Positions 1-7,618 of a stretch of 12,726 nt of DNA are shown piece by piece. Made by a program: the position numbers and the translations under genes. The DNA is from an uncultured Lachnobacterium sp. GTDB taxonomy: Bacteria > Bacillota > Clostridia > Lachnospirales > Lachnospiraceae. The stretch is taken from assembly GCA_900549895.1 (NCBI GenBank), contig URQG01000029.1, forward strand, positions 1-12,726. Direction: 5' to 3'. Position 1 is the first letter of the stretch. Every line of letters starts with the position of its first letter. The notes beneath the pieces are model-generated. The model did not search any database, was not told the origin of the DNA, and saw nothing but the letters and a program-made list of their open reading frames with translations.

Positions 1-40
1 CCCTTAGTCTATACATATGCGGTAATCTTCTTATTATGCT

Positions 41-1843
41 TTATTCTTCTGTCTCAGCTTCCGACTTCGCGATTGCAATCCCAAGCTCTTCGAGCTGCTT
101 TGCATCAACGGTATTCGGCGCCTCACTCATCAGGCAGGAAGCATCCTTTACCTTCGGGAATGCGATAACGTCACGGATGGAATCCGCATGAACCATGTGC
201 ATGATCATACGGTCAACACCGTATGCAAGTCCTGCGTGTGGCGGTACTCCGTAAGAAAATGCATCTAACAGGAATCCAAACTGTTCATGCGCGCGCTCCT
301 TGGTAAATCCGAGAACCTCGAACATCTTCTCCTGGATATCATCCTGATGGATACGAACAGATCCGCCACCAAGTTCGGTTCCGTTTAATACGATATCGTA
401 AGCCTTGGCACGTACGGCACCCGGATCGGTGTCGATCTTGTCCCAATCCTCTTCCATCGGCATGGTGAACGGATGATGCATTGCCATAAAGCGGTTCTCC
501 TCATCGGACCACTCAAGAAGCGGGAATTCCGTTACCCACAGGAAATTGTACTGATTTTCATCCATCAGACCGAGCTCCTCACCGAGCTGAAGACGGAGTG
601 CACCAAGCACGTTCCATACAATCTTATTTTTATCTGCTGCAAACAGAAGCAGGTCGCCCGGCTTACCGTTCATCTTCTCTACTAATGCATGTAACTCATC
701 CTCTGTCATGAACTTTGCAAAAGATGACTTGTACGTTCCGTCCTCGTTGATGCACAGGTAGGCAAGTCCCTTTGCGCCGCATCCCTTTGCATGCTCAACA
801 AGCTTGTCGATCTTCTTACGAGGCATAGCGCCCTGTCCCTCGACATTAATACCACGGACAGATCCACCATCCTCAAGCGCACCGGTAAATACACCGAATC
901 CGCATCCTTTAACGACATCCGATACATCAACCAGTTCCATGCCGAAACGGGTATCCGGCTTGTCGGAACCAAAACGATCCATAGCTTCCTGCCAAGGCAT
1001 ACGTGGCAGCGGAAGCTGGATATCAACGCCGATTGCTTCTTTAAATACATATTTAAGGAGACGCTCGTTTACATCAAGAACGTCCTCGATATCAACGAAT
1101 GATAACTCCATATCTGCCTGTGTGAACTCCGGCTGACGATCCGCACGAAGGTCCTCATCACGGAAGCATCTTGCGATCTGGAAATAACGGTCATATCCGG
1201 AAGCCATCAAAAGCTGCTTGAAAAGCTGCGGAGACTGTGGCAGCGCATAAAAATTACCCGGATGTACACGGCTCGGTACAAGGTAATCTCTTGCTCCCTC
1301 CGGTGTGGACTTGCAAAGGATCGGAGTCTCAATCTCCAGGAATCCTTCGTTTGCCATAAACTGACGCATCAGTCCAAGCACACGGCTCTTGAGCATTAAG
1401 TTGCGCTGGATATCCGGTCTTCTCAAATCCAGATAACGATACTTCAGACGGATATCTTCCTTTGTCTGGCTGTTCTCCTCGATTGCAAACGGAGGCGTCT
1501 GTGACTCGGAAAGAATTCGAAGGCTTGTTGCGATCACTTCGAGATCTCCGGTCTTTAAGTTCTCGTTGACGGCTGCGGAACGCTTCTGCACGGTTCCCTC
1601 GATTGCAACGACGTACTCACTTCTAAGTGTACCTGCCTTGGCGAAGCCCTCTGCTCCGACACTGTCCTCATCAAATACGATCTGTAACAGACCGCTTCTA
1701 TCACGTAAGTCGATAAAAATCAGACTTCCTAAATTTCTTCTCTTCTGTACCCAGCCCATGACGGTAACTTTCTCACCGATGTTGGCACTGCTTACCTCTG
1801 TACATCTGTGGCTTCTGTGTAAGCCCTTCATTGATTCTGCCAT
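41..1843 (-). CDS. aspS: aspartyl-tRNA synthetase
   Basis: This is a cytoplasmic class II aminoacyl-tRNA synthetase that charges tRNA-Asp (or tRNA-Asp/Asn in non-discriminating forms). The 600 residues match the usual length of the bacterial type. An N-terminal OB-fold anticodon domain includes VTVMGWVQKRRNLGSLIFID. Class II motif 2 appears as FRDEDLRADRQPEFTQ, the bacterial GAD insertion lies in the middle, and motif 3 appears as GLAYGVDRMIMH near the C-terminus. The ATG at 1843 follows AAGGAGA at good spacing; a second Met four codons in is less well placed. The gene lies downstream of hisS on the same strand, separated by a structured 187-bp element. hisS-aspS is a common Firmicute pairing, so co-transcription from the hisS promoter is likely, although the spacer might change it. 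Reading frame is intact. Nothing recognisable lies between the stop and window position 1. Confidence 0.98.
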   Translation of the reverse strand: MAESMKGLHRSHRCTEVSSANIGEKVTVMGWVQKRRNLGSLIFIDLRDRSGLLQIVFDEDSVGAEGFAKAGTLRSEYVVAIEGTVQKRSAAVNENLKTGDLEVIATSLRILSESQTPPFAIEENSQTKEDIRLKYRYLDLRRPDIQRNLMLKSRVLGLMRQFMANEGFLEIETPILCKSTPEGARDYLVPSRVHPGNFYALPQSPQLFKQLLMASGYDRYFQIARCFRDEDLRADRQPEFTQADMELSFVDIEDVLDVNERLLKYVFKEAIGVDIQLPLPRMPWQEAMDRFGSDKPDTRFGMELVDVSDVVKGCGFGVFTGALEDGGSVRGINVEGQGAMPRKKIDKLVEHAKGCGAKGLAYLCINEDGTYKSSFAKFMTEDELHALVEKMNGKPGDLLLFAADKNKIVWNVLGALRLQLGEELGLMDENQYNFLWVTEFPLLEWSDEENRFMAMHHPFTMPMEEDWDKIDTDPGAVRAKAYDIVLNGTELGGGSVRIHQDDIQEKMFEVLGFTKERAHEQFGFLLDAFSYGVPPHAGLAYGVDRMIMHMVHADSIRDVIAFPKVKDASCLMSEAPNTVDAKQLEELGIAIAKSEAETEE

Positions 1844-1874
1844 AATTGTCTCCTTAATTTATCTATCATTGCTC

Positions 1875-2061
1875 TTACGATTCACAGTTTCCTCCTTTCC
1901 CATGCGCAAAATCAGCCACTTCGTGTCTGTCGTTGCTCCGCAACTTCTCATTTTGCTTATGTGGAATGGAGGTCCCTGATTTCAGGTGCTGACAGTTGAA
2001 ATGTTCGCATGCGAATAAATTCGCCTCTCACATTTCTTCTGTCAACACCTGTGAATCGTAA
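1875..2061. repeat. 187-bp structured element with 13-bp terminal inverted repeats
   Basis: The perfect inverted ends TTACGATTCACAG (1875-1887) and CTGTGAATCGTAA (2049-2061) bound this spacer, and the right end abuts the hisS stop codon. Inside are two long imperfect stems. The first pairs 1891-1912 with 1950-1972 (ATTTTGC and GGAGG segments) and encloses GTTGCTCCGCAAC. The second pairs about 1978-2003 with 2031-2057 (CAGGTGCTGACAG against CTGTCAACACCTG) and encloses the perfect palindrome TTCGCATGCGAA (2004-2015). No protein gene is credible here. It could be a MITE-like dispersed repeat or an RNA structure affecting aspS expression. Copy number cannot be judged from this window. Confidence 0.55.
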
Positions 2062-3321
2062 CTATCTGTTAAAAAATTCCACAAACTCTTCATAACCTTC
2101 CTTAGAAAGCTGTTCTTTCTGGAATTTCTTATTCTTATTCATACGCACAACAAGTACCTGCTGTCCGTTCTCACGCGCTTCCTTCGCCTGCTTCATCACA
2201 TCCACAAGCTTCTCTGCCGGATACTTCTTCTCCACGAGATAAGCCACTCTCTTCGGACTCTCCGGGATCTTGAATCCGCTCTCCATGAGAAGTAAGATGA
2301 TACGCTCGAATCCGATTGAGAATCCGCACGCCGGAACATCATTTCCGGTAAACTTGCCGATCATCTTGTCGTATCTTCCACCGCCGCCGCAGGCTGCGCC
2401 AAGCTCCGGCATGGAGATCTCGAAGATCGTTCCTGTATAATAGCTCATGCCGCGCACCAGTGTCGGATCGAATACCAGTGTAAACTCTGCATTCTTGGTC
2501 GCATTCACGGCTGTAGCGATCTCTGTCATGTTCGTAACGACTTCCTCATCAAGAAAATCGCCTAATGTATCGGCGAGGAATGCAACGCCTTCGGCGACAT
2601 CCTTCTTCTCCTCAAGCAGCTTGAAAAGTCCTAAATATTTGTCGATCGATTCCTGTGCGTAACCATCTTTTGCGAGCTCCTCGGCAACGCCTTCAACTCC
2701 GATCTTGTCCATCTTGTCGAGGGTGATAAATACGCTGTCGTAATCATCCTCTGTAAATCCGCTATAGGCAGCCATCGCCTTTAAGATTCTTCGCTCATTG
2801 ATACGGATCTCAAAATTCTTGAATCCGAGTCTTCCGATCGTTGTGGTCGTAGCGTTGATCAGCTCGATCTCCGCAAGATTGCTCGGCTCTCCTAAGATAT
2901 CGATGTCACACTGTGTAAACTGGCGGTAACGCCCTCTCTGCGGACGATCCGCTCTCCACACACTTCCGATCTGTAATGCCTTAAAAGGACTCGGCAGATC
3001 GTTGGCATTATTTGCATAGAAACGGGAAAGCGGAACGGTGAGGTCATAACGCATACCGAAATCAACGACATCCGCCTCTTCCTTTGCTGTCTCTAAATTT
3101 AATTTTTCACCGCGCTTCAATACTTTGAAGATCAGCTTCTCATTCTCTCCACCCTGCTTGTTGGAAAGGTTTGCGATATTCTCCATACACGGTGTCTCAA
3201 TCGGTGTAAAACCGAAGCTGCGGTATGTATCCTTGATCACGCTTGTCACATAATCGCGGATTTCCATCTCAGCTGGTAATATATCCTTCATGCCGTTTAC
3301 CGGCTTCTTGCTCAATGCCAT
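2062..3321 (-). CDS. hisS: histidyl-tRNA synthetase
   Basis: This class II synthetase charges tRNA-His in the cytoplasm. With the start at 3321 it is 419 residues, a normal HisRS length. Visible signatures are the N-terminal NGMKDILPAEM, the DLTVPLSRFYA segment, motif 2 around SVWRADRPQRGRYRQFTQCD, the HisRS-specific GMSYYTGTIFE, RYDKMIG, and motif 3 GFSIGFERII. A C-terminal anticodon-binding domain ends at VEFFNR. The open frame continues upstream to 3534, but those 71 extra codons do not resemble HisRS and cross the promoter. The chosen ATG has GGAGG seven bases before it. A clean sigma-A promoter lies about 30 bases upstream of the expected transcript start, so the gene is transcribed independently of the galactan operon before it. 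The leader is too short for a T-box. No damage is seen. Confidence 0.97.
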   Translation of the reverse strand: MALSKKPVNGMKDILPAEMEIRDYVTSVIKDTYRSFGFTPIETPCMENIANLSNKQGGENEKLIFKVLKRGEKLNLETAKEEADVVDFGMRYDLTVPLSRFYANNANDLPSPFKALQIGSVWRADRPQRGRYRQFTQCDIDILGEPSNLAEIELINATTTTIGRLGFKNFEIRINERRILKAMAAYSGFTEDDYDSVFITLDKMDKIGVEGVAEELAKDGYAQESIDKYLGLFKLLEEKKDVAEGVAFLADTLGDFLDEEVVTNMTEIATAVNATKNAEFTLVFDPTLVRGMSYYTGTIFEISMPELGAACGGGGRYDKMIGKFTGNDVPACGFSIGFERIILLLMESGFKIPESPKRVAYLVEKKYPAEKLVDVMKQAKEARENGQQVLVVRMNKNKKFQKEQLSKEGYEEFVEFFNR

Positions 3322-3357
3322 CTGCTTTCCTCCGTAATCTCTAATTATCCAGAATTT

Positions 3358-3386
3358 ATTATACGTTCGAGATTTCCATACGTCAA
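3358..3386 (-). promoter_or_regulatory. sigma-A promoter of hisS(-aspS)
   Basis: On the minus strand TTGACG (3381-3386) is separated by exactly 17 bases from a consensus TATAAT (3358-3363). Transcription should start near 3350, giving a leader of about 30 bases before the hisS ATG at 3321. The rest of the 3322-3526 spacer shows no convincing intrinsic terminator for the GH53 gene, only A/T runs without a good stem. Confidence 0.88.
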
Positions 3387-3526
3387 GCATCGAAGTGCGT
3401 AAGGGTGCGGATTTCCACCAATTCCTCGCCAACTCTCTGCCACAGTTGCAAAAAAACGCACGACACATCACAAAATTTTTCTGCAATGTATCGCGCGCCT
3501 TATGTTTTGTCACTGAAAACAGCGAT

Positions 3527-4642
3527 TTATTCATTCTCCGGTTTAAAATCCCTGATCAGCTCCCAGGTCGGCAACGCATTTCCGTCATAATCAAACAACG
3601 CCTGATTTGCCCACTCATTACCGCATGGTCCCTTGTCATTCATATACTTTAAGGATGCTTCGGTTGCCCATCCTGATCCCGGAACCGGAATCCATGCCGG
3701 CTCCCAGTAGAAAAAGCCTTTTCCCTTGTTTCCCTTAATGTGGCTGATGCGATTCAGGAAATCTTCCATGAAATCGTACTGTCCCTGAACCGTCATCGGG
3801 TACTCGATCTTATCCACCAGTTTCTGTCTTGTCGCATATCCCTTGCGCTGCTCGTCCGTCAGCTTCTCGTACTCCTTGTAGTCTTCCATTGTGTAACCCA
3901 TGGAAACCTCCGCAACGATCAGCTCCTTACCGTAACGCTCGGCAATATCGTTCATGTTGTCAGTCAGCATATCGAGTGTTCCGTGCCAGAACGGATAGTA
4001 AGACAAGCCGATCAGCTGGAAGTCCTCGCCACGTTTCGTAAACTCATCGAACCACTCACGATACAAAGCGTTGTTTCCGCCGTTGTCCAGATGAATCATG
4101 ATCGGCACATCCGCATCAATCGCACGCACGCCGCGGATACCTGCATTTACAAACTTTGCGATGTTGTCATAGTTTGGCACCTTTCCTTCCGGCCAGAGCA
4201 GACCGTTTGACAGCTCGTTGCCAACCTGCACCATCGTTGTGTTGATACCATTGTCGCGGAATACTTTCATGGTATCAACGGTGAAATCGTATACTGCCTT
4301 CTCAAGTTCCTCAACACCGTAATCTTTCCATGCCTTTGGCTTGATCTGCTTGCCCGGATCGGCCCAGAAATCACTGTAATGGAAGTTTAAGAGCACGCCA
4401 AGACCTGCATCGGTTACTTTCTTTGCAATCGCAAGCGTTGTCTTAAGATCATTCTCTCCGGCTCCGTAGGACTCTCCACTCTCAGAGTACGGATCATTCC
4501 ACAGGCGGATACGAATCGTGTCGACGTCATACTTTTTCATGATGTCGAGGATATCCATCTCGATCCCATCGACATAATATTTGGCTCCACATTTCTCCAG
4601 TTCCAGTAATGTGGATAAATCCATGCCTTTTACAAATTTCAT
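3527..4642 (-). CDS. GH53 endo-beta-1,4-galactanase, no signal peptide
   Basis: GH53 enzymes hydrolyse beta-1,4-galactan (arabinogalactan type I, pectin side chains) by a retaining mechanism. The 371 residues are one (beta/alpha)8 barrel beginning directly at KGMDLSTLLELEKCGA. Characteristic segments are RIRLWNDP (45-52), NFHYSDFWADP (86-96), the acid/base Glu143 in VQVGNE, and the probable nucleophile Glu245 in IVAEVSMG; GFFYWEPAW (309-317) is also typical. There is no hydrophobic leader, anchor or binding module, so a cytoplasmic enzyme acting on imported oligosaccharides is inferred, unlike secreted GanB of Bacillus subtilis. The ATG at 4642 follows AAGGAG with a 7-base spacer. It is the last gene of the operon, after the zinc-ribbon gene and a hairpin. 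A degraded relative lies at 10730-11011. Confidence 0.95.
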   Translation of the reverse strand: MKFVKGMDLSTLLELEKCGAKYYVDGIEMDILDIMKKYDVDTIRIRLWNDPYSESGESYGAGENDLKTTLAIAKKVTDAGLGVLLNFHYSDFWADPGKQIKPKAWKDYGVEELEKAVYDFTVDTMKVFRDNGINTTMVQVGNELSNGLLWPEGKVPNYDNIAKFVNAGIRGVRAIDADVPIMIHLDNGGNNALYREWFDEFTKRGEDFQLIGLSYYPFWHGTLDMLTDNMNDIAERYGKELIVAEVSMGYTMEDYKEYEKLTDEQRKGYATRQKLVDKIEYPMTVQGQYDFMEDFLNRISHIKGNKGKGFFYWEPAWIPVPGSGWATEASLKYMNDKGPCGNEWANQALFDYDGNALPTWELIRDFKPENE

Positions 4643-4665
4643 GCCTTTTCTCCTTAATTTAATAC

Positions 4666-4693
4666 AAGCTGCCGCACTTTCGTACGGCAGCTT
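4666..4693. terminator. 12-bp intercistronic hairpin with GAAA/TTTC tetraloop
   Basis: AAGCTGCCGCAC (4666-4677) pairs with GTACGGCAGCTT (4682-4693) around four bases, with one G-T wobble. On the operon (minus) strand the loop is GAAA, a GNRA tetraloop, and the bases that follow (TTGTATTAAATT) are not a proper T-run. On the plus strand TGTTTTT follows, so it is a better terminator for antisense transcription. In the operon it sits a few bases after the zinc-ribbon stop and 23 bases before the GH53 start. An mRNA-stabilising or attenuating role is possible. Confidence 0.7.
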
Positions 4694-4698
4694 TGTTT

Positions 4699-4917
4699 TT
4701 AATCAAAATCGAATTTCGTAATTCGATCATGCATTGCCTTGTAGCGGAAGCGGATCATCTCATTTTTTTCTAAAACGTCCTGCTCCGTTCCTCTATACTG
4801 GCAACGAATGCAGCTATAAATGCCTGTTTCCTTGTTGTAAAACATATCAATGTCCAGATCTCTGAGGAAGCAGGATGGGCATCTGTAGTTTAATTTGCCT
4901 TTGCCAAGTTGAGCCAT
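4699..4917 (-). CDS. small zinc-ribbon protein of unknown function
   Basis: This 72-residue soluble protein has two CxxC knuckles, CPSC (Cys13/Cys16) and CIRC (Cys36/Cys39), spaced 19 residues apart, as in a treble-clef or zinc-ribbon metal site. The remainder is charged, with no signal peptide or membrane segment. Translation is well supported: a full AAGGAGGT (4927-4934) sits 9 bases before the ATG, inside the last codons of the upstream 616-residue gene, and the two genes overlap by 28 bases in different frames. Such tight nesting suggests coupled production and perhaps a functional link with that protein. I do not recognise the family; it might bind nucleic acid, or help a partner protein fold or acquire metal. 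It is followed at once by the intercistronic hairpin and GH53. Confidence 0.85.
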   Translation of the reverse strand: MAQLGKGKLNYRCPSCFLRDLDIDMFYNKETGIYSCIRCQYRGTEQDVLEKNEMIRFRYKAMHDRITKFDFD

Positions 4918-6740
4918 GTTGCAAATACCTCCTTATCTGAGATTGTTTTCTTGTAACCAAGTGTAAACATTGGTGAGAATGCATAACCTTCTTTCACGTA
5001 TCCCTCTGCTGCAGAGTCGGATGCGGTCATGGAAACTCTTGTCTCGATCTCAGGAACGACTGCTGAGACTTCAGTTGCACCTACAACGCCCTCCTCACGG
5101 CACTTGTATGCGTAATCAATGGTCTTAACTTCCGGTCCGTCGATTCTTAACTTGATATTGGACATATCCTCAGAATACTCTGTGGTACCATAACATGCTA
5201 CCATGTACTCGTTTAAGGTAACTTCGGCATCCGGATTGCTCATCTCAAGGATGTGACGCTCAATCTTGATGTTGGAAGATCCCTCTTCGAAATACTCCTT
5301 GGTCTGGAGTTTCACTGTCAGATCGTTAAACTCGATCGTTACAGGATCCAGTGTCAGGATTCTGGTCTTGCCTTCCTGTGAAAAATGTGCGTGTGTCGGG
5401 CAGAGACACAGATCAACTTCCTCTCCCTTGTAAGAAAGCTTCGCACTTCTTACGGTTCCTTCTCCTGCATAATGTGTGAAGTAACCGGCACGGTACTTCT
5501 CCTGGATCAGGAATGGATAAGATGCATCCTGAACATGCTTTGTTCCGATTCCGACCGGCCATTCAAGCTTAGCCGCATATGGACGAAGGTCTACGATTGC
5601 ACCACCCTGATCCATGTTGACACAGGCTCTCATGTATGGATCGCAGTACCAGAACAGCTGCTTGTCGGATCCATATAAAATATCTCTCCAGAGTGCACAC
5701 TCCGGCTCGTTATAATTGTTGTCGTTGACACCCTTCTTCTCACGATAGTAGTCAGCAAACTCGGACATGGTCATGTCAACGAGCTGTCCTTCTTTCTTTA
5801 ACTTACCATAGTAAGCACATCCGTCACTGTAGGACTTGTAAAGAAGCTCATATGGCTGCTCCCAACGTCCCATCTTGTTCATCCAGCCAGGTCCAACGAA
5901 CATCATGTTGTATGCATATCCGTTGTTGTATTTCTCAAGTGAACGATACTGATCGATCAGATTGTACAGATATGGGTACTCCCATGTCTTAGTGTCATAG
6001 ATCATTCCGCGAAGTACGTTCTGTGGATGGGTTCCGAAGTTGGAACCGTTTCCGTCGTAACATGCGATCAGATCACGGGAAAGGTGAGGGATTGCTACGA
6101 TTCCGCTATCCTCTTGCTTGTTTGCAGCCGGTGCATGTGTGTTCTGCTTCGAAGGAATCCATGGTGCCCATGGGCCTCCATCAAATAATGTATACCATGA
6201 ATTGTTACAGGTATGATATGCCTTCGGGCCTTCCTCCCAGCAGGTAGCAACCGCACATTTAACCGTCGGATACTTCTCCTTGATATAGTTAATCAGATCC
6301 GCATCCATATAATAAGAACCTGTTGACTCCGGATAGAATCCGAACTTGTCATGGAACTTTTCGAATACATCGTTTACGATTGCTTTCTTGTCTTCCATAG
6401 AGAACATCCAGATACAGAAGTCTTTGGTCTTATATTTTTCACGGAATTCTTCACAAGGCAGACCAAGTAAAGATAATGCGATCTCATCGCCATACTCTTC
6501 GTGGTCATGCTTAGCGATCTCAACTGCCTCATCATTGAAAAGGGATGCATAGGTCATCTGAATCGTAACCTTAAGTCCATTCTCATGAGCCAGTCTCTGT
6601 TGTGTCTTAAAGATATCCAGTGACTCGGTCAGAAGTGCCTTATCTCCGATATCTTCTTCCTTACCCTGTCCTGTGACAGTTGCGGAATACTCCGGCACTA
6701 ATTCCGGACGATGAATAAGATTTAATACAAATTTATCCAT
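4890..6740 (-). CDS. 616-residue protein of unknown family, possible carbohydrate-active enzyme
   Basis: I do not recognise this family with certainty. The protein is soluble, with no signal peptide or transmembrane segment, so it is probably cytoplasmic. The first ~290 residues look like an irregular (beta/alpha) barrel of the polysaccharide-deacetylase/GH57/GH38 kind: KVTIQMTYAS, an acidic-histidine cluster HDHEEYGDE (78-86), FGFYPESTGSYYMDADL (133-149, Glu138 and Asp146/148), CAVATCWEEG (162-171), then many aromatics and GGPWAPW (188-194). Residues from about 420 are beta-strand rich and resemble the beta-sandwich that follows the barrel in GH57/GH38-type enzymes. These fold ideas are inference. 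The ATG at 6740 is chosen over an in-frame TTG at 6758 because GAGGAG (6751-6756) precedes it at correct spacing. It follows the permease gene by 32 bases and overlaps the zinc-ribbon gene. Operon position suggests work on imported galacto-oligosaccharides. Confidence 0.9.
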   Translation of the reverse strand: MDKFVLNLIHRPELVPEYSATVTGQGKEEDIGDKALLTESLDIFKTQQRLAHENGLKVTIQMTYASLFNDEAVEIAKHDHEEYGDEIALSLLGLPCEEFREKYKTKDFCIWMFSMEDKKAIVNDVFEKFHDKFGFYPESTGSYYMDADLINYIKEKYPTVKCAVATCWEEGPKAYHTCNNSWYTLFDGGPWAPWIPSKQNTHAPAANKQEDSGIVAIPHLSRDLIACYDGNGSNFGTHPQNVLRGMIYDTKTWEYPYLYNLIDQYRSLEKYNNGYAYNMMFVGPGWMNKMGRWEQPYELLYKSYSDGCAYYGKLKKEGQLVDMTMSEFADYYREKKGVNDNNYNEPECALWRDILYGSDKQLFWYCDPYMRACVNMDQGGAIVDLRPYAAKLEWPVGIGTKHVQDASYPFLIQEKYRAGYFTHYAGEGTVRSAKLSYKGEEVDLCLCPTHAHFSQEGKTRILTLDPVTIEFNDLTVKLQTKEYFEEGSSNIKIERHILEMSNPDAEVTLNEYMVACYGTTEYSEDMSNIKLRIDGPEVKTIDYAYKCREEGVVGATEVSAVVPEIETRVSMTASDSAAEGYVKEGYAFSPMFTLGYKKTISDKEVFATWLNLAKAN

Positions 6741-6772
6741 TTGAAATACTCTCCTCAAAAATAATTATTACA

Positions 6773-7618
6773 TTAGCCCTTTACAGCTCCACCGGTAACA
6801 CCTTCCACGTAGAACTTCTGCATTACTACGAACAGGATAGAAATCGGAATCGCAATCATAACACCACCGGCACAGAAGATTGCAAAATAATCTCCAATCA
6901 GTGATCTCTGAAGCAGATTATAAAGTCCGATTGCAACCGTCCAATCTGCGGGATCCTTGGATTTGATCATAATACGAGCCATAACGAAATCCATCCACGG
7001 ATTCAGAAAAGACTGAATGATCGTATATACGATCATCGGCTTTGATAACGGAATAATAATCTTGGTAAAGATGGTTGCCTCCGATGCTCCCTCAAGACGG
7101 GCTGCCTCGCGGAGCGATACCGGAATGGTATCAAAAAAGCCCTTTAGTATCAGGAATCCAAGTCCGGAACCGGCAGAATAAATAAACACAAGTCCGGCAA
7201 GAGAATCCGTAAGTCCTAACATTTTTAACACAAAGTAGACAGCAATCATGGAAAGTACACCAGGGAACATTCCAAGGATGATGGAAAAGCTCATCAACTT
7301 TTTTCTTCCTTTAAATCTCATACAACTGAACGCATAAGATACCATCAGTACAAACAGAGAAGAAACGATGCAGGAAAAAAACGCTACAATAAACGTATTG
7401 CTAAACCACGCCGGGAAGTTCGCTACTGTATCCGTATGGAAGAACAACTGGTTGTAGTTTGCAAGCGTCCAGTGCTTTGGGAAGAAATTTTTTCCACTTA
7501 CACCTTTTACCGTTGAAAGCGAAGTCACAAACAGCCATACAATTGGAACTAACCAGATGAATGCAAGGAACGCAAGAACAACATGTCTTATAATAATATT
7601 CCAGGTTTTCTTTTTCAT
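6773..7618 (-). CDS. CUT1 sugar ABC transporter permease, MalG/GanQ type
   Basis: This inner-membrane half of a carbohydrate importer is 281 residues, the standard MalG length, with about six hydrophobic helices (the first near residues 12-32). The cytoplasmic EAA loop that docks on the ATPase is clear at 171-190, EAARLEGASEATIFTKIIIP. The C-terminus FYVEGVTGGAVKG is typical of MalG proteins. The start ATG overlaps the stop of the partner permease as TAATG and is preceded by GAGGAGGT (7628-7635), so translation is probably coupled. With GH53 and GH42 nearby, the likely substrate is beta-1,4-galacto-oligosaccharide, as for GanQ in Bacillus subtilis. Specificity is inferred from context. No ATPase gene is present; a shared MsmX/MsmK-like subunit elsewhere is expected. 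Confidence 0.95.
   Translation of the reverse strand: MKKKTWNIIIRHVVLAFLAFIWLVPIVWLFVTSLSTVKGVSGKNFFPKHWTLANYNQLFFHTDTVANFPAWFSNTFIVAFFSCIVSSLFVLMVSYAFSCMRFKGRKKLMSFSIILGMFPGVLSMIAVYFVLKMLGLTDSLAGLVFIYSAGSGLGFLILKGFFDTIPVSLREAARLEGASEATIFTKIIIPLSKPMIVYTIIQSFLNPWMDFVMARIMIKSKDPADWTVAIGLYNLLQRSLIGDYFAIFCAGGVMIAIPISILFVVMQKFYVEGVTGGAVKG

Noticed and set aside
1902..1911. TGCGCAAAAT before aspS as a further operator of the galactan regulator
   Set aside because: It lacks the CG centre and second arm and forms part of an internal stem of the structured element.
1844..2061. T-box riboswitch controlling aspS
   Set aside because: No GGGTGGNACCGCG-like antiterminator motif and no terminator with a T-run is present in the spacer.
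3387..3526. Intrinsic terminator for GH53
   Set aside because: Runs such as AAAAATTTT and TTTTTTT occur, but no stable GC-bearing stem precedes them.
3322..3534. Longer hisS reading frame with 71 extra N-terminal codons
   Set aside because: The extension has no HisRS similarity, overlaps a consensus promoter, and the ATG at 3321 has an ideal GGAGG site.
6741..6758. TTG start six codons before the chosen start of the 616-residue protein
   Set aside because: Those codons are the ribosome-binding site itself (GAGGAG).
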